Shown: piece by piece, positions 29,116-40,639 of the stretch
How positions within the stretch are numbered: the stretch's first letter is position 1
Layout of the letters: the number at the start of each line of letters is the position of its first letter
From: Engraulis encrasicolus
Taxonomy: Eukaryota > Chordata > Actinopteri > Clupeiformes > Engraulidae
Direction: 5' to 3'
Assembly (NCBI RefSeq): GCF_034702125.1
Contig: NC_085878.1
Span: forward strand, 15,339,240 to 15,403,239
DNA: 64,000 nucleotides
Program-made: the position numbers and the translations under genes
The notes under the pieces: model-generated
What the model was told of the DNA's origin: nothing
Database searches by the model: none
The model's input: only the letters and a program-made list of their open reading frames with translations

Positions 29116-31150
29116 CAAAATACCAAAGAAAGTAGATCTACTTAAATATCCAACCTCTTTGAAAATACTGTCCTGTCCCATACCATACTGTGGTAGGCTA
29201 TGTGGCCTGTAGCCTAAATGCACTGTAGCCTACTGTTTGTTTAATTTGTTTGCAGTGCCAGTTTTGTCAGTTTCCCCCCTTTTTGCGGCCACATTGTTGA
29301 TGGATGGATTTCTAACCCATAGGCTATCTCTCACATGACCACAAGCCCTGATGAAGCATGGATAACAAACCGGTTGTCAGTGTCACTAGGCCTACTATAG
29401 ACTCCACGGATCTCTGCATAGCCTATGTCCAGGCGTCTAGAGCCTATCTACCTTCCTGACTACCAGGAAAAGTTTTTTGCATAATGTGTAATTTTTAAAC
29501 TTCCACAATGCTTTGAGGGGTAATGAGGACCTGTGTGCCTTGTGGACACTGGAAGGTCATAATGTATGTTAACCTTAATTGCAATCAATCAATGTACGGT
29601 AATTGAAAAAGCATAACAATAAATATTTAGCAAAAATCGAACACATGAGTGAGAAAAGGTTTCTGTTTTGTTGGTTTATGTCTGAAATTGCTTAAGTCAA
29701 AACAATTTTGTTTTAAGCAACTGGACTTGCTGTTGAAGCTTGAGGGGCGTTTTGCCCCTCAGCTGAGGAGATTCATCACTTACTTTATAGTTCTGATGTA
29801 AAGAGGAGCTTTTATCTCTGGAGCCTGCATGATTTTATGTCTATACGATTTATTTTCTCCTCCTTTCATTTTTGGATGGAATTTTGTCTGCAAAGTTGAG
29901 ACTCATGCTGCACAGTGGATGACAACTGCATGTCAATGGGGAGCTTTCGAGATCTCTCTCCAACATGGGCGGTTCTAGACAGAGGACAGAGTGAGCCATG
30001 TAGATTTCCTCCTGGCCCCTGTTGTGGCCCCTGTGCTGAACAGCCAATAACTGTGACGCGATATACATTTTTGTATATTATATATTCAGAACAGTAGAAA
30101 TGTTTGTCTTTTGCCAATGTATGTGCCCCCCTGAAAAAATAATGGCCCCACCTTGGTCCCCCTGGTCATTTTGGCTTAGAGCCACCCCTGCCCTCAAACA
30201 TAACATCTTGGAGTATTCATTAATACTTTGCGATAATAGTGTATCTCCTTCTGATACTGATACCCTCTTTCTGATTTCACAAATAGAGGGAAAATTTAAG
30301 ATTTCACTACCAATGTACATTTTGGAGGACATGTTTTAACACCTAAATGTTAGGATTAAACAGTATTACATTAATTACCTCTGCCAAGGAGGTTATCTAT
30401 GTTAGTGTGTCTTTTTGTCTGTCTGTCTATTTGTTTGTTTGTCTGTCTATCATCAGGATAACTCAAAAAGGTATGAACGGATTTGGATGAAATTTTGTGG
30501 AGTTGTTGGAAATGACCAAAGGAACAAGTGATTTTATTTTGGTGGTGATCCGGATCACAATTTTCCTGGTGAACCAGTAGCCTGGCGTCAACACATAGCT
30601 TCTGGTTCACCAGGAAAGATCACAATCTAGATCACCAGGAATTTTATAGAGATTCTTCTCCATTGCAAATTTTGTCATTCCAGTCTCTAACCTAACAAAA
30701 AGAAGGCAGAAAGACTAAAAAACAGTCAAACATAGTCAAATGAGGGACAAAAATGAACTGCTGGTAGTCAGGATATCCAGAATATGTCCATTACACATGG
30801 ACAGCCAGAGACTTTCGGTAAGAAGTCGGAGGTTCCAAATTTTTCAGTAACAGCTGATGAAGCATGAAGCCCAAATCACATCGGCTGGCAGAGTTTCACC
30901 ACCAGATGGAGACATAGCTACTGAATAAGGGGTAGCCCATTATAGGGAAACAAAAATAAGCTGCTTCCATTGTCCAATTCAGTGTCGGCGATCACTGAAA
31001 AAAAAATCAACACATCGTGCGTCCTCATACTCTAGCCTATGTCACACAGCTTAAACAAAGTTCAATATTAGATTGACTGTGTTGTGGTTGTCAGAAAAAC
31101 AGTTTTATCTGTTGACAGTAGGCCTATTAAGTTAGGAGAAGGTGTGAAAA
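29116..31150. other. intergenic DNA with dispersed repeat fragments
   Basis: No gene was found. At 30385-30640 there is a widespread animal repeat with the phrases GCCAAGGAGGTTAT, AACTCAAAAAGGTATGAACG and GGTGGTGATCCGGATCAC. Short hairpin-like copies of CCTGGTGAACCAG occur near 30565-30615. Confidence 0.45.
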
Positions 31151-31715
31151 AGTATGTATAACAGAGATGGGACCAAGTCACTAATTTGCAAGTCACAAGT
31201 AAGTCTCAAGTCTTTCCAGTCAAGTCCAAGTCAAGTCACAAGTCATGACACATTTGACCAATTCAAGTCAAGTCCAAGTCGTAAAGCCAAGTCAACTCCA
31301 AGTCCAAGTCTCATTTTTTTTCAAAGTCCCTATCAAGTCACCTTGTATTCTATGCTCAACATTGACAATTACTTTTGGTCATACATTAATTGCCTCTCCA
31401 CACTGCTCTGCATGTCCCCCTTTGCCAGTCGCGTTCTAATCAAAAATAGCCTAGGCCTACTGGCATTGTTTAAGGGCAATTAATTTAATATTTCATTTTT
31501 TTCATACAAATGCAAAAAATGAATACATTTAGACTTGCCATATTATTGCAAGTCATTGCAAGCTAAAACTGTCAAGTCAAGTCAATTCTCTAGTCAATAG
31601 TGTACAGGTCGAGTCAAGTCACAAGTCATTCTTAATATTGCCAAGTCAAGTCTCGAGTCAAGTCATTTGTGGCTCAAGTCTGACTCAAGTCCAAGTCACA
31701 AGTAAACATCTCTGC
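31150..31715. repeat. CAAGTC-rich dispersed repeat
   Basis: Degenerate repetitions of AAGTCAAGTC and AAGTCCAAGTC fill both ends (31175-31320 and 31570-31700), with a non-repeated middle. The outer edges AGAGATGGGACC and ACATCTCT are weakly inverted, so this may be a MITE. A target duplication was not convincing. Confidence 0.6.
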
Positions 31716-32935
31716 AATGTATACTCATATTTATCTTACAAAACCACCCCTTTTGGTTGAAATGCGTAAATGTCAGGCAGTGTTTCAAATGTCAAGTTTA
31801 TTTAGCCATTTCAACAGTATAAAAACAAAAGTTGCCAGCAATTTTGTCATGCCCAAAATTCAACAGTACCAGACAAAACCAAACTAAGGGGGTGGTGCAT
31901 GAAATAAAACCAAAGGGGCTAATACATAACAGGGGATGACGCATACAAAAACATTGCAAGGTGCAATGAAAACAGAGTGCATTGGTTGTACCGAAAATAT
32001 GGAGTTACATTGTGTATTAGCAAGAGAGGTAGGAAGGCCAGGTTGTGGAGTAACCGTAAAGTGATAGGGCATAATCAAGGGGCAGATTATTTATAATTTT
32101 GAAAACACCCCAGCATATGGTATACGAAATAATTTTATTTTCCAAGGCAAAGTTACCTCAGGTTATCTTTTTATCACCTAGTCTACTGTATATGGAACTA
32201 TGCAGATGAGGACAAATGGATCAGTTTTTCCAAAACCAGGAAGGGGGCCCAGCCTTAGGTGCTCAATATATTCAATCTTGAAATATTTTCTTTCCAATAG
32301 TGAAAAAATGCCTTACATGCATTCACTTGGTGCTTGAAATGTCAATATAATGCTGTTGGGAGTTCATCATGAGCTGTTGTAAGTTTATTTGGAATGGAAA
32401 TGAGAAATTCAGTTCCTCATAATTCAACATGCATCTGAAACTCCCTTCTGTACAACATACAACTAATGTAAAATGCAGAGTCAGAGGGAATACTTTTGAA
32501 TCGAACCTGGACTGGTAATCTGGCATACAGGGTATTTCCAGGTGGGCCGACAGTCCTCAGGAATGCTTTTAGGTTTGTATTTTCTTAGAGACATGGGCCA
32601 TGCCTGGGCCATTTTTGATCCCAATTCAGTCCTGCTTGGAAATAACAATAGTGACAAATATTCACCAAAAAGAGATATTTCTGATTCAGCAACACAGGCT
32701 TTGATGACAAGCACCTAAAAAGGACGTATACCTTACACATTAATGCATTGTGTTTGCACATTTATTGATCATCCTAATTGAAAAAATTGAGGTCGCTGAG
32801 AACTAAATACTTAATGATTGATTTGCAAACTACATGTACTTCCAGCTCTTTAGCATTTTCAATTTCCACAGGGGGAAAGGGGACAGGAGGTTACAGAACA
32901 GTGTTATTCAGTCCATTCCATTGTCAATAGTGCAG

Positions 32936-32938
<3 letters not shown>

Positions 32939-33014
<76 letters not shown>
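32939..33014. repeat. (CT)n microsatellite
   Basis: About 75 bases of CT dinucleotides with one TTT interruption. Confidence 0.95.
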
Positions 33015-33016
<2 letters not shown>

Positions 33017-33525
33017 GTTTGCCTAGGTTGTTTGTCGGATCTTGTTGCAGTGGAGATTAAGCAATGGGGTGCGTTGGATTCATACAATATTAAAGGAGCA
33101 CTTTAGGAAACCCAGTTAACGCCATCCCACCCATGTCCTTGATTAGAGTTTGCAAATGATTAAAGACTTTTCCTCCCCCTGACACCTGCCATGTCAATAC
33201 AGAGATGCAATTACAACTCTCAAGTCCTGGAAAATACCAAAAAATCATTATCATGATGCAGTGATTGTTGTGTTGGTAGTAGGCAGACCTATTCGTAGGG
33301 TTAGGTATTTGTAGGGATTTATACTCTTTTTTTAAACAATACACAAATGAGTGAATGTAATAGTCTCTTCTTCTCTTAAAGCAGTTTTTAGGTCTTTTCT
33401 CTTCAAAGATACACAATTGAGGCAACGTGATACTGAGAATGTAATTTGGAGATTACATAAGGGATTTATAGCATTGTAATGATCTTCTACCTCGCCCTTT
33501 CACCTTTCTAGACTCAATTTAAGTT

Positions 33526-33552
33526 CAGAGAGAGAGAGAGAGAGAGAGAGAG
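33526..33552. repeat. (GA)n microsatellite
   Basis: About 13 GA units. Confidence 0.9.
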
Positions 33553-34636
33553 TGCACGTGCGGTTTCGTTGTTCCAGATGATGAGGTCTAGCCTTAACTA
33601 CGGTCTTTTTTATCCATGCCATCATTTCCTGGGGCTTCACTCTGGAAACTAGAGAGCATGAGGTGTACGTAGGTGGGGTTGGGGGGGTGGGGAGGAAAGC
33701 CTAGATGAGAGGTGTAAGGAAACCCTCAAACACACTCCAGCTGAGAATCCTCTCAAGTTGTCTGATTCGTGACGGCCACATCCCATTAACGGAAACCCAA
33801 GTCACAGAAATAGGCCAGGGGGATGTAAAGGGCGGTTTTAAACTGAGTAAAACAGCCATTAAAAAATGATGCTTTCAGGTAACACTGCCATTGAATACTC
33901 AAGTGTTTGCCTCGCTCAGGACAATGGTAGGTCTGGCTCCACAATGACCTGGAAGAAAAGCTCTGTCCATCACCAACACAAAGTAAGTGTTTTAAATATT
34001 TTTTTCAAAGAAAGGTTCACTTAAAAAATATGACTCACACCACCAGGAGCGGGTGAGTTGTATGCATTCTCAGTGTGTCTATCCGACAATAATGACTTGA
34101 AAGGTAGGTTATTTCCAGCAGCAAGCTGTTCAGATATTATCATGGGTCTGGGAGATTACTGGTAATCCTTGGCTGATATGCATCAGACAACAGGATCAGG
34201 AGTCAAGTGATTACCATTCAACTATTACAAAACTGTGTGTACATCTGTCACCATTGTCTTTGCATTTGGGGACGTGTGTTATACAAGCGGTAAAATGATG
34301 CACAGGCAAATATGACAAGGTGAACTTTTAGGTATAGAAGAGGTGAATTATTTTAGTATTATGTTATGACTACGATGTTGATCAGTTGCCTTGATGTTGT
34401 GGCTTGGCATGACATGGAATAGTTATTGGATATTGGATGTTGATATTGGGTGCATTGGTGACTGGGCTAAATGGAATCTCAGAGTATAATTTTGTCTTAT
34501 AACTGCTGCCATAACATAATAAAATGCAATATTATATTTGAACATGAACTCACTCGTCATCCCTAGTGTCTCCATCCATGTCCATCGTCTACTATTACCG
34601 CGCACGCACGCTCTTACGCACGAGGTTACGCACAAA

Positions 34637-34639
<3 letters not shown>

Positions 34640-34713
<74 letters not shown>
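34640..34713. repeat. (CT)n microsatellite
   Basis: About 37 uninterrupted CT units. The serine/leucine and arginine/glutamate open frames over it are artefacts. Confidence 0.95.
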
Positions 34714-34716
<3 letters not shown>

Positions 34717-36504
34717 CACGCACACAAGCCTCCAGAAATCACATAGTGTTGGGTTTTGGGAGGACAGTCGCGTTGGATAATCGGGTTTATTCCTGGCCAC
34801 TCGGAATGGACGGATGTGTCTTCCTCTTTTTGAACCCCTCCAGGGTTTAACCAATAACTTTGGGGATGCTGATCTGAAAGGACTAGTTTTGATTTGATTG
34901 ATGCGGAGTCTACAAGCACCATCCGCGTATGCAAACTACAACAGGTTATGTGCCTCACCTGTACTAGAGGAGCGTTTTATCACGTAGGTAGGTTAACTGC
35001 TGATTTATGCGTAGATTCATGTCACAGATGCTCTCACGCGGTCACATCATCTGACGTAGGTGGTAATGCATGTAAATTCCGTTTTAGGCACGTAGCCTAC
35101 ACAATGAAATGTGAAATGTGGCATGTCCAGGACGTTGCTAAACTAGTGTTTTAGGAGTCAAGTGTCCTCTACATTTGTTTACTTTTTCTTTCGTAAGAAA
35201 TTGAACTTATCTATCCATAAGTAAACTTAAGATTCTCCCTTGCAAAACACACACCCTTTCACATGGGCGGTTGAATGGATAACTTGGGGGAAAGAACAAT
35301 GATTTTGTGTTTAAAAACAGAAGCGTAGAATGTTCAGAGTATGGTGATGCGAGGTGAATTTCACCAGTACAGCTAGTACCTAGGTCTATCAAACGGACAC
35401 CCGAGGTTTTTCCATTACTCCCGTTGATTTGTTGAAATGCATCAATGCGTAGGCAATGCACTGGTCATATCATAAAAACAATAACCTACATAGGATTTTT
35501 ATGGCCGTGGAAAGAGTCTTTGCTTCACTGTCTTAAAAATGAATTTACACAGATAAGCAGGGGGAAGTGAACACTCTGGAACGACTTCTGTATATAAAGT
35601 ATATGCATGATGAGGCGATCCAATTAAGATAACCATTGTCAACCAACCTTTTAAAGAAAAAAAAGAAAGGCCATTGCGTCATGTAATGACTTTTGTAACT
35701 CAATTATAAGAATTGCCTAATCATTTTAACAAGAGCTGGAGGAAGGATGCGCTTCAGCTGTTGGGGATTGTGGTTGTTTTTTTCTGTGCTTGGTTTTATT
35801 CTTTTTCTCTGTTTTTTTCCCCTAGGTATTGTAGGAGAATGCACAGCTTGATGCACATACTCAGGTGGCTCTCTGCCTCTCTGTTGTATAAAATTCCACA
35901 GAGGAGCTTGCTGTTGAAATAACAAAAGAAAAAAATCGCACTCAGTAAAGGTCAAGGTAGGTGTTCATGTGCCTTTCAACACACTATTCTCAGTAATGCC
36001 AGTCTGTGCTGCACATGCCTCTTGTGCCACTCTATGTGTGGTTATTTCAAAGCCACATACAAAGTTTTGAAAGGATTATCTTATTTCCCTAGATATATCC
36101 GAAACCTCAGTACATTGTGTCCTACTGCCTTAAGCCCCCAGCTCTCACTGGACTCTCATGGCTCAGTACACACTTGTACAATATTTTGCGGTGCTCTCAC
36201 ATTGGACTATAATTTCCAGAGGAGTGAAGTTGCAAGCGATTTGTGGTTGGAGTACGCTTACAACTGAACTTCTTTGGAGAACATGATGAATGGAATGAGC
36301 ACCGATACAAGGATTTCTTGATTCCTCCGTTGAAAATCAAGTCAGGCCATCGAAATGTGTCTGTAGCAAATAAAAAGTGATCTATGCAAAGTGAAGTCTT
36401 TTTTCTTGTTTCAACTTGGTTATTCATTTGGTCAACACTGAAGTAGCGTCTTTATGCAGATGTGCCCGCCGGCGGGCCCGTTCACTTTGCTCGAAGCGCT
36501 CAAC

Positions 36505-36610
36505 ATCATGACAATGGCTATGCCATTACCAAGAGCCCTAAGTAACGTATTAAGATTTGGCCATTACAATTTTGGTGACAATAAGGCTATAACAGAGGCT
36601 TTCAACCCTA
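36505..36610 (+). repeat. dispersed repeat copy upstream of kcng4
   Basis: Homologous to the minus strand of 112-205, sharing CATTACAATTTTGGTGACA. It ends about 100 bases before the kcng4 start codon, so it may be part of the 5' untranslated exon. Confidence 0.5.
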
Positions 36611-36710
36611 ATGAATTTCTTTTCGATCAGGACACAAAACCAGTGTAGGCCCCACAGACCATCTCAGAGCTCAACTGGACTGAGAAGCAAAACCTGATCC
36701 ACTGGCCACC

Positions 36711-39650
36711 ATGCCCATCATCAGCAATGCCAACCGGGACTTCAGCAACCTCTCCGTCAGCACCGACAACAGCAGCCTCGATCGCTTCTTTACAGAGATC
36801 CCCGAGACCGAGACTGTCAAGGGGGTTTACTACAAGCGGGCCAAATTCCTCCGGGAGCCAACAGAGGCCTCTGAGGAGAAGGTGGACCCTGCCCAGCTGG
36901 CCCTCATCAACGTGGGGGGTGACCGCTATGCCTTCCCCTGGTCCACCCTGGACGAGTTCCCCCTGACGCGACTGGGCCAGCTACGCTTCTGCCGCGGCCG
37001 CGACGACATCTGCCGGCTGTGCGATGACTTCGACGAGGCGCGCCACGAGTACTTCTTCGACCGCAGCTCGGCCGCCTTCCGCGTCATCCTCAACTTCCTG
37101 GCGGCCGGCAAGCTGCGACTGCTGCGCGAGTCCTGTGCCGTCTCGCTGTGGGACGAGCTCAACTACTGGGGCGTGGACCCGGCGCAGATGGAGCGCTGCT
37201 GCCGGCGACGCATGATGAGCGACGTGGACGAGGCGGCCGAGAGGAAGCGCAGGGACGAGGAGTGGCGGCAGCGACGACTGGACCTGCTACACCGCCCCCA
37301 CCTGGAGGAAAGAGGGTACCGCAAGGTGATGGGCATGCTGAGAGACATGGTGGAGAACCCCCAGTCGGGCTGGCTGGGCAAAGGCTTCGCCCTCTTCTCC
37401 ATCATCATGATCGCCGTGACGGTCATCAGCCTGTGCATAAGCACCATGCCGGACCTCAGGGAGGAGGAGAAAAGGGTGAGGGAAGCAGATGTTTCATGTT
37501 ACAATGTTAAAAGCTTTTGGTAATGGAAAAGTAGAAGTAGGCATGGATCCTGTTGTGCAACTTTAGGCTCTTAGGGTTCTTAACAGCTTGATGAGCGAGT
37601 TCAGATGCTGGATCTCTGATTAGTCCGAGATCAAATGGTCATTCTTTGTTCAGATGGTCCGATATTAGGTTCCATAGAACTTCAAATGCTGAGACTATTG
37701 GTAAACCAACCATCTGTCGCAATATGATGTGTCTTCATGAAGGCCAGGCATTAGACCTATGTGTCTTTTAATTAAGATCAGGCATTAGCATCATTATATA
37801 GAGTTACATACAGTATAAAAGTGTAAATTAAGATGCAACTAATATTTAGCCAGACTGACAGGGAAGAAAGGATTTTTCCACAGCATTTATGGCTCTCCAC
37901 ATGTTTTCGAACCACAGGAAGACATGAAATTCAGGCCGTGTGTTGCGTGCATGTTCTGTGTGTCCTTGATGTTTTCATCCCCTCCGCCTCCTCCTCCTCC
38001 TTTGCACAGGGCGAGTGTTCGCCAAAGTGTAAGCGCATGTTCATCGTGGAGACCATCTGCGTGGTCTGGTTCTCCCTGGAGTTCGTGCTGCGCTTCATCC
38101 AGGCCGACAGCAAGCTGGCCTTCGCCCGGAGCCCCCTCAACATCATCGACGCCGTGGCCATCCTGCCCTACTACATCTCCCTGATCGTGGATGAGACCGA
38201 CCCACTGAAGGAGGAACTGGGCACGGCCGGCAGCGGAGGAGGGGGCCGAGGGTACCTGGACAAGCTCAGCCTGATCCTGCGGGTGCTGCGGGCTTTGCGA
38301 ATCCTGTACGTGATGCGGCTGGCGCGCCACTCCCTGGGTCTGCAGACGCTGGGGCTGACGGTGCAGCGCAGCACGCGGGAGTTCGGCTTGCTGCTGTGCT
38401 TCCTGTGCGTGGCCGTGGCCCTCTTCTCGCCACTGGTGCACCTGGCCGAGAGCGAGCTGGGCACGGAGCCCGACACCTCCACGGCGGGCATGGGCGCCCA
38501 GGGGTTCACCAGCATACCCGCCACCTACTGGTGGGCCATCATCTCCATGACAACTGTAGGCTACGGCGACATGGTGCCCAACAGGTATGCTTCACTTCAG
38601 CCTATACATGGGTTTACCGTTTGTGAACAATCCCTGGCTGCGCGACCCTGGCTGCGCACTGTTCAACCTCTGATTGTTGGAAACTGCTATTGGTCAAAAA
38701 ATGAGCTCATGCGGTTGGCTGCTTAGCATCTTGCCCCTCCTCACAACATACAACATGAATGTTTGTAGACAAAAAACCTATGTATGGTTGCGATGGAATT
38801 TGAACCTGCAAACTGTTGATCACTAAACCAACTCCCTAGCCTTAAGGCCATTGCTGCACTTGTGATGCAGTATGCTTGCATGGTAATCCGAGAATGCATG
38901 TCATATAGATGTAACCGCTTTGCCTTAAGATTACTGCAAATGATTTTTGGATGCCCTTCATTTAGCTTCCGTAGCAGATCTATTTCATCCTACCAAAGTC
39001 TTTTTTTGGCGTAATTACAAATGACTAATCGAAGCAGTGGGTGAACTAAAAATATTACCTGGGCCCCCGCAGGTGGTTTGGCATGGTCTTGCAATAACCA
39101 TGTCTGTATCTTTGTGTTGATTGTTGCCAAATTTCACTTGTAGACTGAAATGGAGAACAGAAAATTTAGTGTTGAAGTGTCATTAGAATCCAACATTATG
39201 TGCCTACGTCATCTGCTCCCAACCTGGGTGCCAAACATGCTGTTTTTCCTGCAACATTGCTCAAAACGTTGCCCTGTGTCTTAAAGGTTTTCTCTGCTTT
39301 GCTTCCTCCCTAAAAGCCTCCCGGGCCAGGTGGTGGCCTTCAGCAGCATCCTGAGCGGCATCCTCATCATGGCCTTCCCCGCCACCTCCATCTTCCACCG
39401 CTTCTCGCGCTCCTACCAGGAGCTGAAGCTGGAGCACGAGATGATGTTCAAGGCCGAGCAGAAGGAGGAGCGTCTGGCCAGCCTGGCCGCCCTGACCTTC
39501 GAGGACACCCTGCGGGACCAGCAGCGCTTCCAGGTGGCCCCCTTCCCCGACTGGGTGTGGGAGGAGAATGGCGTGGGGGGCCACCGGGAGAACGGGAACG
39601 GGCAGTGCGACCAATGTGACTATCAGCCCCTCACACAACATGGCCACTGA
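36711..39650 (+). CDS. kcng4: Kv6.4-type voltage-gated K+ channel modulatory subunit
   Basis: Three exons, 36711-37475, 38010-38584 and 39317-39650, total 1674 bases (557 aa), phases matching. The ATG has a strong Kozak context (GCCACCATGC). Residues about 62-165 form the T1 tetramerisation domain (LINVGGDRYAFPWSTLDEFP, NYWGVDPAQMERCC). S1 is FSIIMIAVTVISLCIS, S2 is IVETICVVWFSLEFVLRF and S4 is LRVLRALRILYVMRLARHSL. The pore has TTVGYGDMVP. S6 reads AFPATSIFH, lacking the second proline of the PxP motif of conducting Kv channels, a hallmark of silent KvS subunits. By homology the protein needs Kv2 partners and shifts their inactivation. STMPDLR after S1 and ERCC at the end of T1 favour KCNG4 over KCNG1. 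A glycine-rich insert follows S3 (GTAGSGGGGRG). Which teleost ohnolog this is cannot be said. Confidence 0.95.
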
Positions 39651-39699
39651 GGTGGCAGCGCAGCGGGCTGGGAAGGCAACAAGGGGAGACAAACGGGAC

Positions 39700-39845
39700 A
39701 AACGGGTCAGCTGACCCAGGCCCAGGGAGAGAGAGGGCCCAGAATACTACAGGGTAACTATTTCATGTATTGAGTGGGTGGCCCCTCAGATGACCTTTTC
39801 CTGGGCCTGGCCAAAGCTGTCAGTGGCTCTGGCAGGCAATGTGCA
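39700..39845 (+). repeat. GGGCCC-rich dispersed repeat in kcng4 3' UTR (copy 2)
   Basis: GGGTCAGCTGACCCAGGCCC opens and GGGCCTGGCCAAAGCTGTCA closes a stretch starting about 50 bases after the kcng4 stop. It matches the phrases at 6770-6925. Confidence 0.55.
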
Positions 39846-40360
39846 CTGCTCACTCTTTGAAGACTGCTTAAAAGGTGTCGTGTCCAGTCATGCCTGTTAC
39901 ATTTGTGCAAGTGATTTTTACACACACATGGCTTTGGTTCAAAAGAGTATTTGGTTTGGGTTTTTCAGACTTTAAATGCGTCTTCCAGGTATCGATCTTA
40001 TCCTTTTTGACGTACATATCCCTGTCTCACGTCTTGTACTTCAGAGCAGAAATAGAGAAAGAAAATACTGCATGCATGTTGACAACACGGTGCGTGTTCT
40101 CTTCCCTGAGATGATTGGTGTTTCTAGCTTGCAGATTCAAAGATTAACTTAATCACTTTACATTTTCAATGCTGGATGAAAAACACGTTTGGAATTTGAT
40201 ATTTTAACTTGATTTTTACCTATTGGTTTGTTCAGTATTTCAGAATATGAATACATGATGTAATTTTGGAGGAAAAAAACATATTGCCCATTGGCACCTG
40301 TGGAGATGGCTTGAAGTCCATGATACAGTAAGTAAGGGGATAAGGTACGTTCTACTCTGT
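39846..40360. other. kcng4 downstream DNA
   Basis: Probably the rest of the kcng4 3' UTR and the intergenic spacer. No polyadenylation signal was clear and no other gene was seen. Confidence 0.35.
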
Positions 40361-40369
40361 TGTGATGCA

Positions 40370-40425
40370 ACGGCGGGGGGCGCGACGTCGCCATGTTGGC
40401 GGCGGAAGTAGAAAGTAGAGTGCCT
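40370..40425 (+). promoter_or_regulatory. GC-rich candidate promoter of the unknown gene
   Basis: A CpG-rich block with CGCGACGTCGCCATGTTGGC followed by GGCGGAAGTAG, that is, a YY1-like site on the complement and an ETS-like GGAAG, in otherwise AT-rich DNA. It lies about 230 bases before the first proposed exon of the gene at 40.6-43.1 kb. Confidence 0.4.
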
Positions 40426-40639
40426 TTTTCCATGCTTCTCTATGTGCGACTTAAAGCAATGTACCTCCGAAGCAATTCATGCCATGCATGCTCTGTTTCT
40501 TTCAAACGATAGTTTCCCGTCCCTTTCAAACCACCCTGGTATTTTTTTTTGACTGACCCCTTGTTTTAGAGTGCTATTAAAATAGTTTAAATGACCAATG
40601 AGTGCTGTTATCTGCGTTGATTGACAGTTGACATTCTTT

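Larger units (their letters stand above)
31716..36500. other. intergenic DNA upstream of kcng4
   Basis: No coding exon could be supported on either strand. The region holds the three dinucleotide runs listed separately and otherwise unique-looking AT-rich sequence. The kcng4 promoter may lie in its last part, but no clear element was seen. Confidence 0.4.

Noticed and set aside
31150..31715. CAAGTC repeat as a regulatory array
   Set aside because: It has the form of a widespread fish dispersed repeat, with degenerate repeats at both ends.
34423..34958. Arginine/glutamate and serine/leucine frames
   Set aside because: Translation of the (CT)n run at 34640-34713.
37163..38524. Long minus-strand frames opposite kcng4 exons
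   Set aside because: Shadows of the GC-rich kcng4 coding strand; the plus frame has clear channel domains.
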